Assembly (NCBI RefSeq): GCF_030063245.1
Contig: NZ_JASISR010000021.1
Span: forward strand, 22,240 to 86,239
DNA: 64,000 nt
Direction: 5' to 3'
From: Paenarthrobacter sp. PH39-S1
GTDB lineage: Bacteria > Actinomycetota > Actinomycetes > Actinomycetales > Micrococcaceae
Both the position numbers and the translations under genes were made by a program. The notes beneath the pieces were generated by a model. The model had not been told where the DNA came from, ran no database searches, and saw only the letters and a list, made by a program, of their open reading frames with translations. Positions within the stretch are counted from its first letter, which is position 1. The number at the start of each line of letters is the position of its first letter. This document shows positions 28,002-36,781 of the stretch, piece by piece.

Positions 28002-29252
28002 TTACCGAGGAGCCGTCGGCCGTGGGATTGCTTCCTCATCCGCCGGCGGCAGCCGTTGCCCGGCAGGCGACCGAGACGCATCGCCGGCAGCGGAAGGCTG
28101 CACCGGTGGCATGACAGCGTCGGCCACGGCAACGGGGGCGTCCGCGGCAACGGGGGCGTCCGCGGCAACGGGGGCGTCCGTGGCAACAGGTGCGCCCGCG
28201 GCAACAGGTGCGCCAGCGGCAACGGGGGCGTCCGCGGCACCAGCGGCAAGTCCGGTCAGCTCGTCCGACTGAGGTTCCTGCACCACATAGGGTTCCGTCT
28301 CGGTCGCCGGTGATTCCGGCTCCGTCGGGGCGTTCGGTACGGCAGCGTCTGTCGGTTCGACGTGTGTTTCTCCCCCGGCAGCGCCTTCCAGCTCCACGGG
28401 AGTGTCCAGCCCTACCGGGCTTTCCGGCACCGCCGGTAGCGCGGCGTCGGCTAGCGGGACTGCCGCGGCTTCGGCTAGCGGGACTGCCGCGGCTTCGGCT
28501 AGCGGGACTGCCGCGGCTTCGGCCGTCACCGGCTCTGCGCCGTCGTCGGCCGTCACCGGCTCTGCGCCGTCGTCGGCCGTCACCGGCTCCTCACCCAGCC
28601 CAACAATGGACGGCACAACCTCGCGCAGCCGCTCCAAGGAGATAGCCCCGGCCCGCACCACGCGCAAAACCTCCGCGGTCGCGTCAACGATGGTTGATGG
28701 CAGCGGCTCGGTACCCTCGAGCGGCCTGAAACCGGCCTCCAGGTAGACCTCTACTGATTCAGCCAGCTGGACCCGGGCTTCCGACGCAGTCTGTGCCGCG
28801 GCCTGCCCCGTCCGGTTGGCCGACGAAACCGCCAGCGGACCGGTAATGGTCAGCAGATCCAAGGCGAGTTTGTCGTCGGGCATGCGCAGGGCAACGGTGC
28901 CCATCGTGTCACCCAAGTCCCAGGTCAGGGACGGCTGCGCATGGCAAATCAGCGTAAGGCCGCCGGGCCAGAAGTGCTCTGCGAGCTTGCGGGCATCCGC
29001 GGGAACGTCCGCCGCGAGCCCGTCCATCGTGTTCAGCCGCGGAATCAGCACCGGCGGCGGCATGGAACGGCCGCGACCCTTGGCCGCCAGCAAGGTGGCA
29101 ACCGCCTGCGGGGAAAACGCGTCCGCGGCGATCCCGTAGACGGTGTCCGTGGGCATGACAACAACCTGCTTGGCGGCGATCGCCTTTTGCGCGTGGGCCA
29201 GTCCCTCCGCGCGCTGTTCATTGGAGGTGCAGTTATAGGATGTGGTGCTCAC
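28002..29252 (-). CDS. L-threonylcarbamoyladenylate synthase (Sua5/YrdC/TsaC) with a repetitive C-terminal tail
   Basis: 416 residues. Residues 1-212 are the catalytic YrdC fold (VVVMPTDTVYGIAADAF, LAAKGRGRSMPPPVLIP, HFWPGGLTLICHA, AVSSANRTGQ), which makes the threonylcarbamoyl-AMP for tRNA t6A37. Beyond GLGEEPVTADDG the protein is about 200 residues of Ala/Pro/Val/Glu-rich tandem repeats, with no globular look and no Sua5 linker domain. Usual actinobacterial length is about 210-250, so the tail is extra. GTG start. The next gene upstream, prmC, ends 18 bp before this start. Confidence 0.9.
   Translation of the reverse strand: MSTTSYNCTSNEQRAEGLAHAQKAIAAKQVVVMPTDTVYGIAADAFSPQAVATLLAAKGRGRSMPPPVLIPRLNTMDGLAADVPADARKLAEHFWPGGLTLICHAQPSLTWDLGDTMGTVALRMPDDKLALDLLTITGPLAVSSANRTGQAAAQTASEARVQLAESVEVYLEAGFRPLEGTEPLPSTIVDATAEVLRVVRAGAISLERLREVVPSIVGLGEEPVTADDGAEPVTADDGAEPVTAEAAAVPLAEAAAVPLAEAAAVPLADAALPAVPESPVGLDTPVELEGAAGGETHVEPTDAAVPNAPTEPESPATETEPYVVQEPQSDELTGLAAGAADAPVAAGAPVAAGAPVATDAPVAADAPVAADAPVAVADAVMPPVQPSAAGDASRSPAGQRLPPADEEAIPRPTAPR
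28129..28236 (-). repeat. 18-bp tandem array (6 units) in the Sua5 tail
   Basis: Plus-strand unit GCAACGGGGGCGTCCGCG; units four and five differ at three or four positions. The coding strand gives Ala-Pro-Val-Ala-Ala-Asp/Gly. Confidence 0.95.
28450..28602 (-). repeat. Adjacent 24-bp (3 units) and 27-bp (3 units) tandem arrays in the Sua5 tail
   Basis: 28450-28521 is three identical 24-bp units giving an EAAAVPLA-type octapeptide. 28522-28602 is two identical 27-bp units and a diverged third, giving EPVTADDGA. Two unrelated arrays sit back to back. Confidence 0.95.
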
Positions 29253-29270
29253 GTAGCCATTCTTTCATCA

Positions 29271-30461
29271 TCATCGCCATTCCCCGGTGCCTGCGCTCCG
29301 GACTCCGCTGGTGGCGCGGTCCCTGCCGTTCAGGTCGCGGTGGGTGCGGATGTCAATCCAGCAACCGGAAGCCGCCAGCAGGGATGCCATCTGCTCCGCC
29401 TGAACTTCCGCGTGTTCCAGCACAAAGTATCCGCCCGGTTTGAGCAGCCGCGCCGCTGTGGCGGCCGCGGCCGCGGGCAGTTCCATGCCGTCAGCGCCGC
29501 CGCCGTAGAGGGCAAGCTGCGGATCATGGTTGGCAACCTCGGGCTCGCGCGGAACCGCGCCCGCGGGGATGTACGGCGGGTTGGACACCACCACCTCACA
29601 CCGACCGTCCAGCTCCGGAAAGGCTGTGCGCAGATCGCCTTGGACGAGCGACACCGGGAGCGCGGCCAGGTTCCGCTGCGCGAAGGCGTAGGCCTTGGCA
29701 CTCAGTTCCACGGCGTATACCCGCGCCCGGGGGACCTCATATGCCACCGATCCTGCGATGGCTCCGGATCCCGTGCCCAGATCGACGACCACCGGCGCGC
29801 CGGGCATGTCCGGTGAGTCCTGCACGTCCTGGCCGCCCGGCACGCCGGGGCCACGTGCTTCACTTGAGCCGTATGACCCTGTTGCACTCGACGCTTGCGC
29901 CAGCACTTCTGCCAGCCGGTCCACGGCCAGCTGCACCACAGATTCCGTCTCCGGGCGCGGGATAAAGACCCCAGGCCCCACGGCTAATTCAAGGTGGCGG
30001 AAGTACGCCGTGCCGGTCAGATGCTGCAGCGGAACCCGCCGAGCCCGCTGCTCGACCAGGGCCCAATAGTTATTCGGCTCGGGGGCATCCCCAAGCAGCA
30101 GGGCACGGAGCCTCCCGAGGCCGACTCCCAGCAGATGATCCGCCAGCAGCTCGGCGTCAACTCGAGGCGAGGGAACGCCGGCAGCACTGAGTACCGCGGT
30201 GGCCTCGGCGACCGCTTGGGCCAGCGTGCGCTGAGGCTCCGGAGGGTGTTTACCCGCCGAAGTCCGGGCTGGCGCCTTGGTCTCCTGCCAGTCCCGGGCC
30301 GCGTCGACTGCGTCGCCGACCCGGGTCGCGTCCAGGGGGTTACCAGCCCGGGTCGCGTCCAGGGGGTTACCAGCCCGGGTCGCGTCCAGGGGGTTACCAG
30401 CCCGGGTCGCGTCCACCGGGCTGGCGGCCTGCTCCGGGATATCCGCGTTGTCCGCCGGCAT
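29271..30461 (-). CDS. prmC: Peptide chain release factor N5-glutamine methyltransferase PrmC (HemK)
   Basis: 396 residues. SAM-binding motif VVDLGTGSGAIAG (227-233 core) and the catalytic NPPY at 294-297 (VVSNPPYIPAG), with the N-terminal substrate domain at about 80-165 (RRVPLQHLTGTAYF, FIPRPETE). It methylates the GGQ glutamine of PrfA, encoded just upstream. It is 100 residues longer than usual because of an N-terminal NPLDATRAG repeat (14-49) and a low-complexity insertion (191-221). The start follows the prfA stop with no gap. Confidence 0.93.
   Translation of the reverse strand: MPADNADIPEQAASPVDATRAGNPLDATRAGNPLDATRAGNPLDATRVGDAVDAARDWQETKAPARTSAGKHPPEPQRTLAQAVAEATAVLSAAGVPSPRVDAELLADHLLGVGLGRLRALLLGDAPEPNNYWALVEQRARRVPLQHLTGTAYFRHLELAVGPGVFIPRPETESVVQLAVDRLAEVLAQASSATGSYGSSEARGPGVPGGQDVQDSPDMPGAPVVVDLGTGSGAIAGSVAYEVPRARVYAVELSAKAYAFAQRNLAALPVSLVQGDLRTAFPELDGRCEVVVSNPPYIPAGAVPREPEVANHDPQLALYGGGADGMELPAAAAATAARLLKPGGYFVLEHAEVQAEQMASLLAASGCWIDIRTHRDLNGRDRATSGVRSAGTGEWR
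30311..30418 (-). repeat. 27-bp tandem array (4 units) in the 5' end of prmC
   Basis: Plus-strand unit GGTTACCAGCCCGGGTCGCG plus TCCAGGG. Two units are identical and the edges diverge. It codes for Asn-Pro-Leu-Asp-Ala-Thr-Arg-Ala-Gly repeats. Confidence 0.95.
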
Positions 30462-31541
30462 TTACTCGCCGATGGCGTCCAGCCGCGCCTGCTCGTCCAT
30501 CTCGATGGCCGACTGCACTACGGGTTCCAAGTCCCCGTTCATCACCTGGTCCAGGTTGTAGGCCTTGTAGCCGGTCCGGTGGTCAGCGATGCGGTTTTCC
30601 GGATAGTTGTAGGTCCGGATCCGTTCGGACCGGTCCATCGTCCTGATCTGGGACTTGCGGACCGCGGAGTTTTCGGCGTCTACGATAGCCTGCTGGTGAG
30701 CCAGGATTCGAGCCCGGAGCACACGCATGCCGGCCTCGCGGTTCTGCAGCTGGGACTTCTCGTTCTGCATCGCCACCACAATACCGGTGGGAAGGTGCGT
30801 GATGCGGACGGCGGAGTCCGTGGTGTTAACCGACTGACCTCCGGGGCCGGAGGAACGGTAAACATCGATCTTCAGATCGTTCTGGCTGATCGCGACCTCC
30901 TCGGGCTCGTCCACCTCGGGCAGAACCAGCACGCCGGCGGCGGACGTGTGGATGCGTCCCTGCGACTCGGTGACGGGCACCCGCTGGACCCGGTGCACGC
31001 CGCCTTCAAACTTGAGCCGCGCGAAAACGCCCTCGGCCGGATCATTCGACCGTCCCTTGACGGCGATCGAAATGTCCTTATAGCCGCCCAGATCTGACTC
31101 GGTGGCGGAAATGATTTCGGTCTTCCACCCCCGGTTCTCCGCATAACGGGTATACATCCGGACCAGATCCGCGGCGAACAGCGCCGACTCATCTCCCCCC
31201 TCGCCGGCCTTAACCTCAAGAATCACATCACGGGCATCATCGGGATCCCGCGGAATCAGCAGCCGGCGCAGCTTTTCCTGAGCGCCCAGCAGCGCCTCTT
31301 CCAGGACGGGAACCTCGGCAGCGAACTCCGCGTCTTCGGCAGCCATCTCCTTCGCTGCGGCGAGATCGTCGGTGAGGGTCTCCACCTGGTGATAGCCCTC
31401 GACAATACCGCTCAGCTCGGCGTAGCGCCGGCCCAGCTTCCGCGCAAGCCCCTGATCCGCGTGCACTGCGGGATCACTCAGGCGCAACTGGAGTTCCGCG
31501 TGCTCATCCAAAAGCCCCTGGATGGATTCAAACATATTCAA
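30462..31541 (-). CDS. prfA: Peptide chain release factor 1
   Basis: 359 residues. The codon-recognition tripeptide PVT is at 189-191 and GGQ at 234-236 ([16 protein letters not shown]). It recognises UAA and UAG and triggers peptide release. First gene of the prfA-prmC-sua5 unit; a 265-bp gap with the rho terminator separates it from rho. Confidence 0.97.
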   Translation of the reverse strand: MNMFESIQGLLDEHAELQLRLSDPAVHADQGLARKLGRRYAELSGIVEGYHQVETLTDDLAAAKEMAAEDAEFAAEVPVLEEALLGAQEKLRRLLIPRDPDDARDVILEVKAGEGGDESALFAADLVRMYTRYAENRGWKTEIISATESDLGGYKDISIAVKGRSNDPAEGVFARLKFEGGVHRVQRVPVTESQGRIHTSAAGVLVLPEVDEPEEVAISQNDLKIDVYRSSGPGGQSVNTTDSAVRITHLPTGIVVAMQNEKSQLQNREAGMRVLRARILAHQQAIVDAENSAVRKSQIRTMDRSERIRTYNYPENRIADHRTGYKAYNLDQVMNGDLEPVVQSAIEMDEQARLDAIGE

Positions 31542-31591
31542 ACCTCTTTCGACTCACACCTGAGTCTAATGACGACGACTGAGTACAAAAG

Positions 31592-31613
31592 CGACGACGA
31601 CGACGACGACGAC
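31592..31613. repeat. Trinucleotide microsatellite (CGA)n
   Basis: About seven copies of CGA between rho and prfA, preceded by a shorter GACGACGAC run at 31571. Non-coding; it lies upstream of the prfA start at 31541. Confidence 0.9.
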
Positions 31614-31740
31614 GGCCGCCGTGTTAAAGTTTGACCATCATCCAACCGGCCGTCCCGGCGATTCCTGCCAACACGCCGGGAATAGGTGCTCAGTGCTCCC
31701 GCAATGTGGTCAGTCTTTGACGCCGGCCGGCGGCGGCCAT

Positions 31741-31795
31741 GACAAAGCCGCCGTAGTTGTGATGGGGTGATAGTCCCCATCACAACGGAGGCGGC
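31741..31795 (-). terminator. Intrinsic terminator of rho
   Basis: The 12-bp arms GTTGTGATGGGG (31756-31767) and CCCCATCACAAC (31775-31786) are extended by GCCGCC/GGCGGC outside a small internal loop. On the minus strand the stem is followed by TTTGTC. It is notable that the gene for the termination factor itself ends at a strong factor-independent hairpin. Confidence 0.8.
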
Positions 31796-31806
31796 TTCGG
31801 CACTAA

Positions 31807-33711
31807 CTATTTGTCGTCGTCGGAGCGCGCACCCAGCGTCGTCTTCTGCACCTGCATGAGGAACTCAACGTTTGACTGAGTTTCACGCATCTTGGACATC
31901 AGTAATTCAAGCGACTGCTGCTGCTCGAGTCCGGACAGGACCCGGCGCAGCTTCCACATGATCTTAACCTCATCCGGGGACAGCAGGTTTTCCTCGCGGC
32001 GCGTACCGGACGCGTTCACGTCCACGGCCGGGAAGATCCGCTTATCCGCCAGCTGGCGGGACAGACGGAGCTCCATATTTCCGGTGCCCTTGAACTCCTC
32101 GAAGATGACCTCGTCGGCCTTGGACCCGGTTTCCACCAGTGCCGTGGCCAAAATGGTCAGCGAGCCGCCGTTTTCAATATTGCGGGCCGCACCGAAGAAA
32201 CGCTTCGGCGGGTACAGCGCGGCAGCGTCGACACCACCGGAGAGGATGCGTCCGGAGGAAGGAGCGGAGTTGTTGTACGCGCGGCCCAGTCGGGTCATCG
32301 AATCCAGCAGCACCACCACGTCCATGCCCATTTCCACCAGGCGCTTGGCGCGCTCGATGGAGAGCTCGGCAACCTGCGTGTGGTCGCCGGAGGGACGGTC
32401 GAAGGTGGAGGCAATGACCTCACCCTTGACGGTGCGCTGCATGTCGGTGACTTCTTCCGGACGCTCGTCCACCAGCACCATCATGAGGTGGACCTCAGGA
32501 TTATTTATGGTGATGGCGTTGGCGATTGCCTGCAGGATGAGCGTCTTTCCGGCCTTCGGCGGGGAGACGATCAGTCCGCGCTGCCCCTTGCCGATTGGGG
32601 CGACCAGGTCGATGACGCGGGGACCAATCTTCTTGGGGTCCGTTTCCAAGCGCAGTCGCTCGGACGGGTACAGCGGAACCAGCTTGGAGAACTCGACGCG
32701 GTCCTTGAGCTCCTCCGGTGTCTTGCCGTTCACGCTGGTCACGCGGACCAGAGCGTTGAACTTCTGACGTGCGCTCTGACCCGTGTTCTGGCTGCGGTCC
32801 TCGCCGTCGCGAGGTGCCCGGATAGCGCCGACGACGGCGTCGCCCTTGCGCAGGTTGTACTTCTTCACCTGCGCAAGGGAGACATAGACGTCGTTGGAAC
32901 CCGGCAGGTACCCGGAGGTCCGCACGAATGCGTAGCTGTCGAGCAGGTCCAGGATGCCGGCGACGGGCAGCAGCACGTCGTCCTCGGTCACCTCAACATC
33001 GTCGAAGTCCGGTCCCTGGCTGCGGCCGCGGCGCCGCTCATTGCGGTCGTTCCGATCATTACGGTCACGGAAACGGTCATTGCGCGGGCTGCTGTCCTGG
33101 CCGCCGGAACGGTCGTTGCGGTCCCGACGGGTACGGCGGTTGCGGCTGTTGCGCGATCCGTCGTCATCGTCGTTGCGCAGCTCGCCGCGGTTATTGTCCC
33201 CGCGCTGCTCGACGCGGCCATTGTCGCCGCGCTGCTCGTTGCGGTTGTTGTCATTACGGCCACTGCGCTGATTGCGCTGGCCGTCCTGACCGTCCTGGTT
33301 GCGCTGGCTCTCCTGGTTGCGCTGGCCGCGTTGGTTGCGCTGGCCGTCCTGACCGGTTTCGGTGCGCTGGTTACGCTGATCGGCGCCCTCGCTGGAATCG
33401 GCCGCGGAGTTTTCCTGCTGCTGCGCCGGTTCCTCGGTGGCCTTCGACGCGCTGTTCTGCCCCTCGGCCTGCGCGTCGGCGCGGGCCTCGCCGTTGCGGC
33501 GGTTACGGGTGCGCTGGGGACGGCGGTTGCCCTCGTTCTGCGCGGTGTCGGTGTTCTGCGCGGTGTCGGTGTTCTGCGCGGTGTCGGTGTTCTGCGCGGT
33601 GTCGGTGTTCTGCGCGGTGTCGGTGTTCTGCGCGGTGTCGGTGTTCTGCGCGGTGTCGGTGTTCTGCGCGGTGTCGGTGTTTCTGCGCGGCTCCGTCGTG
33701 CTGCGCAGCAC
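31807..33711 (-). CDS. rho: Transcription termination factor Rho, C-terminal reading frame (RNA-binding and ATPase domains)
   Basis: 634 codons. An Arg/Asn/Gln-rich actinobacterial insertion (RNQRGQRNQ, RNSRNRRTRRD) precedes the primary RNA-binding CSD domain (LLPVAGILDLLDSYAFVRTSG). The RecA-like ATPase follows: Walker A VSPPKAGKTLILQ, Walker B DVVVLLDSMTRLGR, Q/R loops GGVDAAALYPPKRFFGAARN, and EEFKGTGNMEL. This frame lacks a proper start: ATG at 33711 falls in sequence that belongs to the other frame. The N-terminal Rho domain is encoded upstream (33680-34288), one base out of frame, with the junction at a T3 run (33680-33682). Removing one base there would give a single Rho protein of about 825 residues. 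Followed by its own terminator. Confidence 0.9.
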   Translation of the reverse strand: MLRSTTEPRRNTDTAQNTDTAQNTDTAQNTDTAQNTDTAQNTDTAQNTDTAQNTDTAQNEGNRRPQRTRNRRNGEARADAQAEGQNSASKATEEPAQQQENSAADSSEGADQRNQRTETGQDGQRNQRGQRNQESQRNQDGQDGQRNQRSGRNDNNRNEQRGDNGRVEQRGDNNRGELRNDDDDGSRNSRNRRTRRDRNDRSGGQDSSPRNDRFRDRNDRNDRNERRRGRSQGPDFDDVEVTEDDVLLPVAGILDLLDSYAFVRTSGYLPGSNDVYVSLAQVKKYNLRKGDAVVGAIRAPRDGEDRSQNTGQSARQKFNALVRVTSVNGKTPEELKDRVEFSKLVPLYPSERLRLETDPKKIGPRVIDLVAPIGKGQRGLIVSPPKAGKTLILQAIANAITINNPEVHLMMVLVDERPEEVTDMQRTVKGEVIASTFDRPSGDHTQVAELSIERAKRLVEMGMDVVVLLDSMTRLGRAYNNSAPSSGRILSGGVDAAALYPPKRFFGAARNIENGGSLTILATALVETGSKADEVIFEEFKGTGNMELRLSRQLADKRIFPAVDVNASGTRREENLLSPDEVKIMWKLRRVLSGLEQQQSLELLMSKMRETQSNVEFLMQVQKTTLGARSDDDK

Positions 33712-34288
33712 GTCCGCCGGCTACACGCCCGTTGGATGCACGCCCGTTGGATGACCTGCCGTTGGACGTGTTGTCGCTGTCGCCCTGTACCGTCGGCTCG
33801 GCTGCGGCGCCGGCCTGCTCGGCCCCGGCGGCGATGACGCCATCGCTCACGGCGCGGCGGCTGCGGCCACGGCCACGGGCCGGGCGCTCGGCGCCGGCTT
33901 CGGTCTGCGCTTCGGGAGCGGCTTCGCCCACGGTTGCGGCCTCGGTTGTCTCGGCGACGGGGGCCGCCTGCTGATGCTGGGCCGCTCCGTTCCGGCTGCT
34001 GCGTGCGCCGGCACGCTTGCCGGGCTCACGCTCTGCTGCTCCGGCCGTCTGGGCAACGGCGGGCTTCGCGGCGCGGTCCGCCACGGACGAGCCCCGCTGA
34101 TGGTCAGAAATCGCGGATACGAGGTCACCCTTGCGCATCCGGGAACCGCCGGTGATACCGAGCTGACCGGCGAGCGCCTGAAGCTGCGCCAGCTTAAGGC
34201 CGGCCAGTCCACTGCTCTTGGCCGGTGCTGCATCAGCTGAATTGACGGTATCGCTCAAACCTGCAGTCAGGTTTGTGGTGTCTGTCAC
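33503..34288 (-). pseudogene. rho: N-terminal part of rho, out of frame with the catalytic part
   Basis: From GTG at 34288, with GAAGGA at RBS distance, the protein has a short acidic lead, a SAP-like Rho N-terminal domain (GLKLAQLQALAGQLGITG, RMRKGDLVSAISDHQ), an Ala/Glu-rich linker and RGRGRSRRAVSDGV. At about 33682 the array is entered in the wrong frame (HRHRAE repeats instead of QNTDTA) and reading stops at 33503. Either a sequencing or assembly indel, a slippage variant, or a programmed frameshift explains this. Confidence 0.75.
33535..33678 (-). repeat. 18-bp tandem array (8 identical units) inside rho
   Basis: Plus-strand unit GTTCTGCGCGGTGTCGGT, eight perfect copies, coding for Gln-Asn-Thr-Asp-Thr-Ala in the correct frame. 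A ninth partial unit begins GTTTCTGCGCGG, with one extra T (33680-33682). Confidence 0.97.
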
Positions 34289-34647
34289 GAAGGATCCTTC
34301 CCCCTCGAGGGCGATCTGCTTTGAGATCGCGGTGATTGGTCCCAGACCATGACCAAAGGCGCTTGAAGCACCCCGGACAGTGTGGTCTGGTCTCCGTTCC
34401 CTGCCGCCGTAGATAGCGGCAAAGTCGGTTGTGGAACACCTTCGGGCTGTAATCGTTTCGCCCGGTAGCGGGCTGGTGACGCATAGAGTGACTCTGTGGT
34501 GTCCGCGACAGGCCTGTGAAGGTGGCATCGGTAAATACCCGGTATGTGTGCAGCTGACTCTTTGTGCCGGTAACTGTTGATACAGTGACCGGTTTGTACA
34601 GTAGCTAGCTGTACAGCCGACTGATGCATATATCCGCTAGGCGGTTC
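34289..34647 (-). promoter_or_regulatory. rho promoter/leader region with a 21-bp palindrome
   Basis: 359 bases without a gene separate thrB from rho. A perfect inverted repeat TGTACAG-N7-CTGTACA (34595-34615) sits about 310 bp upstream of the rho start, near the thrB end. A possible -10 is TATCAA on the minus strand at about 34580. Long leaders are common for rho because the factor regulates its own mRNA. A small hairpin GGCGGT-N4-ACCGCC (34640-34655) overlaps the thrB stop codon and could end thrB transcription. Confidence 0.4.
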
Positions 34648-35682
34648 CTACCGCCGATGCACTTCCACTTTAGCACCCTCGGAGTCAACATCGAGCCTTA
34701 GAACACGCCAGATACCGGCGGAATACTCCGCGTCATCCGTAGCTGTGCCGCCGGTCGTGCCAAACCCGGCAATGAAATCCGCCGCCCGCTGCGCCGCGTC
34801 GGCACCATCTGCCAGGGTCATCACCGTCGGGCCGGCCCCGGAGATGAAGGCCGCGAAGCCCTCTGCCCGCAGGGCGTCCATCAGCTCGGCGCTGCGGGTC
34901 ATGGCCTGCGCGCGGAACCGCTGGTGCAGGAAGTCCTCGGTGCCGGCCAGCAGCATGGCGGGTTCATCCTTGAGCGCGTGGATCAGCAGCGCTGCCCGTC
35001 CGGCATTGTCGGCGGCGCTCCGGTGCGGGATCGACGACGGCAGCATGGCGCGGGCGGTTTCGGTGGAAAGTTCGACGGCGGGCACGGCGGCTATCGGGAT
35101 GACCCGCGGTGACGGCGTGACGCGGACGGACCGGTACACCGGACCCTCCTGCCAGGAAATGGCCACGGCTCCGAAAATGGCCGGCGCCACGTTATCGGGA
35201 TGCCCTTCCAGCTCCGAGGCCAGCTGCAGCACCCATTGTCTGTCCTGCTGGTCGGCCGTCGGGACCAGCGCGTTGGCTGCGGTGACGGCTGCGACGATCG
35301 CCGAGGCGGAGGAGCCAAGTCCACGGCCGTGCGGCAGGACGTTCTCAGCGGTGATCTTCAGGCCGCCGCGGCGGTAACCCAGCCGGGCGAATGCCGCATC
35401 CATGGCGCGCACGGCCAGGTGCGAGGCATCCCGCGGAAGCCCGGCCGCGCCCTCGCCGCTGAGCTCAAAGGACAACCGGTCCTGACCGGGAACACCCGTC
35501 CCGCCGTCGAGCGTTTCAACCGTCAGCGAGTCGTAAAGCGACACCGCCAAACCCAGGCTGTCAAAGCCCGGGCCCAAGTTGGCGGTCGTTGCGGGCACCC
35601 GGACGCTGACGCGCTGGCCGGCCCCGATGACCCTCCCGACTGCTGCGGATGCGTGATCCGCAACCATGCTAGGCAGCGCCAT
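34648..35682 (-). CDS. thrB: Homoserine kinase
   Basis: A GHMP kinase of about 344 residues. It shows the N-terminal [20 protein letters not shown], the ATP loop [19 protein letters not shown] and the C-terminal [18 protein letters not shown]. It phosphorylates homoserine for ThrC. The start is either ATG 35682, overlapping the thrC end by 14 bp, or ATG 35667, one base after the thrC stop. Both mean translational coupling; earlier starts add non-family sequence. Confidence 0.93.
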   Translation of the reverse strand: MALPSMVADHASAAVGRVIGAGQRVSVRVPATTANLGPGFDSLGLAVSLYDSLTVETLDGGTGVPGQDRLSFELSGEGAAGLPRDASHLAVRAMDAAFARLGYRRGGLKITAENVLPHGRGLGSSASAIVAAVTAANALVPTADQQDRQWVLQLASELEGHPDNVAPAIFGAVAISWQEGPVYRSVRVTPSPRVIPIAAVPAVELSTETARAMLPSSIPHRSAADNAGRAALLIHALKDEPAMLLAGTEDFLHQRFRAQAMTRSAELMDALRAEGFAAFISGAGPTVMTLADGADAAQRAADFIAGFGTTGGTATDDAEYSAGIWRVLRLDVDSEGAKVEVHRR

Positions 35683-36781
35683 CGTCAAGCCCGAGGGCGG
35701 CGGCGACGGTGACGACGTCGAACGCCACACTCTGCGGCTCGACCGGGCTTCCGTCCGCATTCTTCAGGGCCCAGTCCGGATCCTTCAGGCCGTGGCCGGT
35801 GACCGTGATGACGATCGTCTTGCCCGAGGGCACCTCGCCCGCGGCATGCTTCTTGATGATCCCCGCGACCCCGGCGGCGGAGGCAGGCTCCACGAAGACG
35901 CCCTCCTTGGCCGAAAGCCAGCGGTGCGCCTGCAGGATCTGCTCGTCCGTGACGGAATCGATCAGGCCGCCGGACTCGTCCCGGGCCGCGACGGCGGGGT
36001 CCCAGGATGCGGGATTGCCGATCCGGATGGCCGTGGCGATGGTGTCCGGCTCGGTGATCGGATGGCCGGCCACGAACGGAGCAGCACCGGCGGCCTGGAA
36101 GCCCCACATGAGCGGCGTTTTGGTGGAAACGGCCGGCAGGGTGCCGGCGGTGGCGGATTCATAGGGAGCGGCATACTCCTTGTAACCCTTCCAATACGCG
36201 CTGATATTGCCCGCGTTGCCGACCGGCAGGACGTGGATGTCCGGGGCATCGCCGAGGCTGTCCACGACTTCAAAGGCGCCCGTCTTCTGGCCCTCGATCC
36301 GGGCCGGGTTGACCGAGTTGACCAGGAACACCGGGTAGGAATCGGCCAGCTTCCGGGCAACGTCGAGGCAGTTGTCGAAGTTGCCGTCCACCTGCAGCAG
36401 GGTGGCGCCGTGGGCTACCGCCTGGCTGAGTTTGCCCATCGAGATTTTGCCCGCCGGGACCAACACCGCGCAGGTCAGGCCCGCCGCCGTCGCATACGCG
36501 GCCGCCGACGCCGAGGTGTTTCCGGTGGACGCGCAGACTACTGCCTTGGCGCCGGCCGCGACGGCCGCCGTCATCGCCATGGTCATGCCGCGGTCCTTGA
36601 AGCTCCCGGTCGGGTTCATCCCCTCAACCTTGAGATACACCTCGGATCCGGTCAGCGCGGACAGCGCCCGGGCGTGCACCAGCGGGGTGCCGCCCTCCCC
36701 CAGCGTGATCACCCGGGTGGTCTCGGTTACCGGCAAACGCTCTGCATATTCACGGATCACTCCGCGCCACTGGTGAGCCAT
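35669..36781 (-). CDS. thrC: Threonine synthase
   Basis: 370 residues, PLP fold-type II, short (class 1) form. The PLP lysine is Lys62 in [14 protein letters not shown], with the glycine loop [16 protein letters not shown]. It converts O-phosphohomoserine to threonine. The ATG overlaps the hom stop by 1 bp (TGATG). Confidence 0.96.
   Translation of the reverse strand: MAHQWRGVIREYAERLPVTETTRVITLGEGGTPLVHARALSALTGSEVYLKVEGMNPTGSFKDRGMTMAMTAAVAAGAKAVVCASTGNTSASAAAYATAAGLTCAVLVPAGKISMGKLSQAVAHGATLLQVDGNFDNCLDVARKLADSYPVFLVNSVNPARIEGQKTGAFEVVDSLGDAPDIHVLPVGNAGNISAYWKGYKEYAAPYESATAGTLPAVSTKTPLMWGFQAAGAAPFVAGHPITEPDTIATAIRIGNPASWDPAVAARDESGGLIDSVTDEQILQAHRWLSAKEGVFVEPASAAGVAGIIKKHAAGEVPSGKTIVITVTGHGLKDPDWALKNADGSPVEPQSVAFDVVTVAAALGLDDGAA

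Noticed and set aside
31592..31613. (CGA)n microsatellite as a coding Asp/Thr/Arg repeat
   Set aside because: It lies in the rho-prfA gap with no supported frame. It is listed only as a repeat.
33535..33678. Possible CRISPR array
   Set aside because: Units are directly adjacent with no spacers, and they code for a regular hexapeptide in rho. The same holds for all other arrays listed.
32380..33837. A long plus-strand open frame opposite rho (485 codons), full of Val/Leu/Ala
   Set aside because: It mirrors the Rho catalytic frame, which has all family motifs. Long antisense frames are expected in high-GC DNA, and this one includes the repeat array read as GVLRGV.
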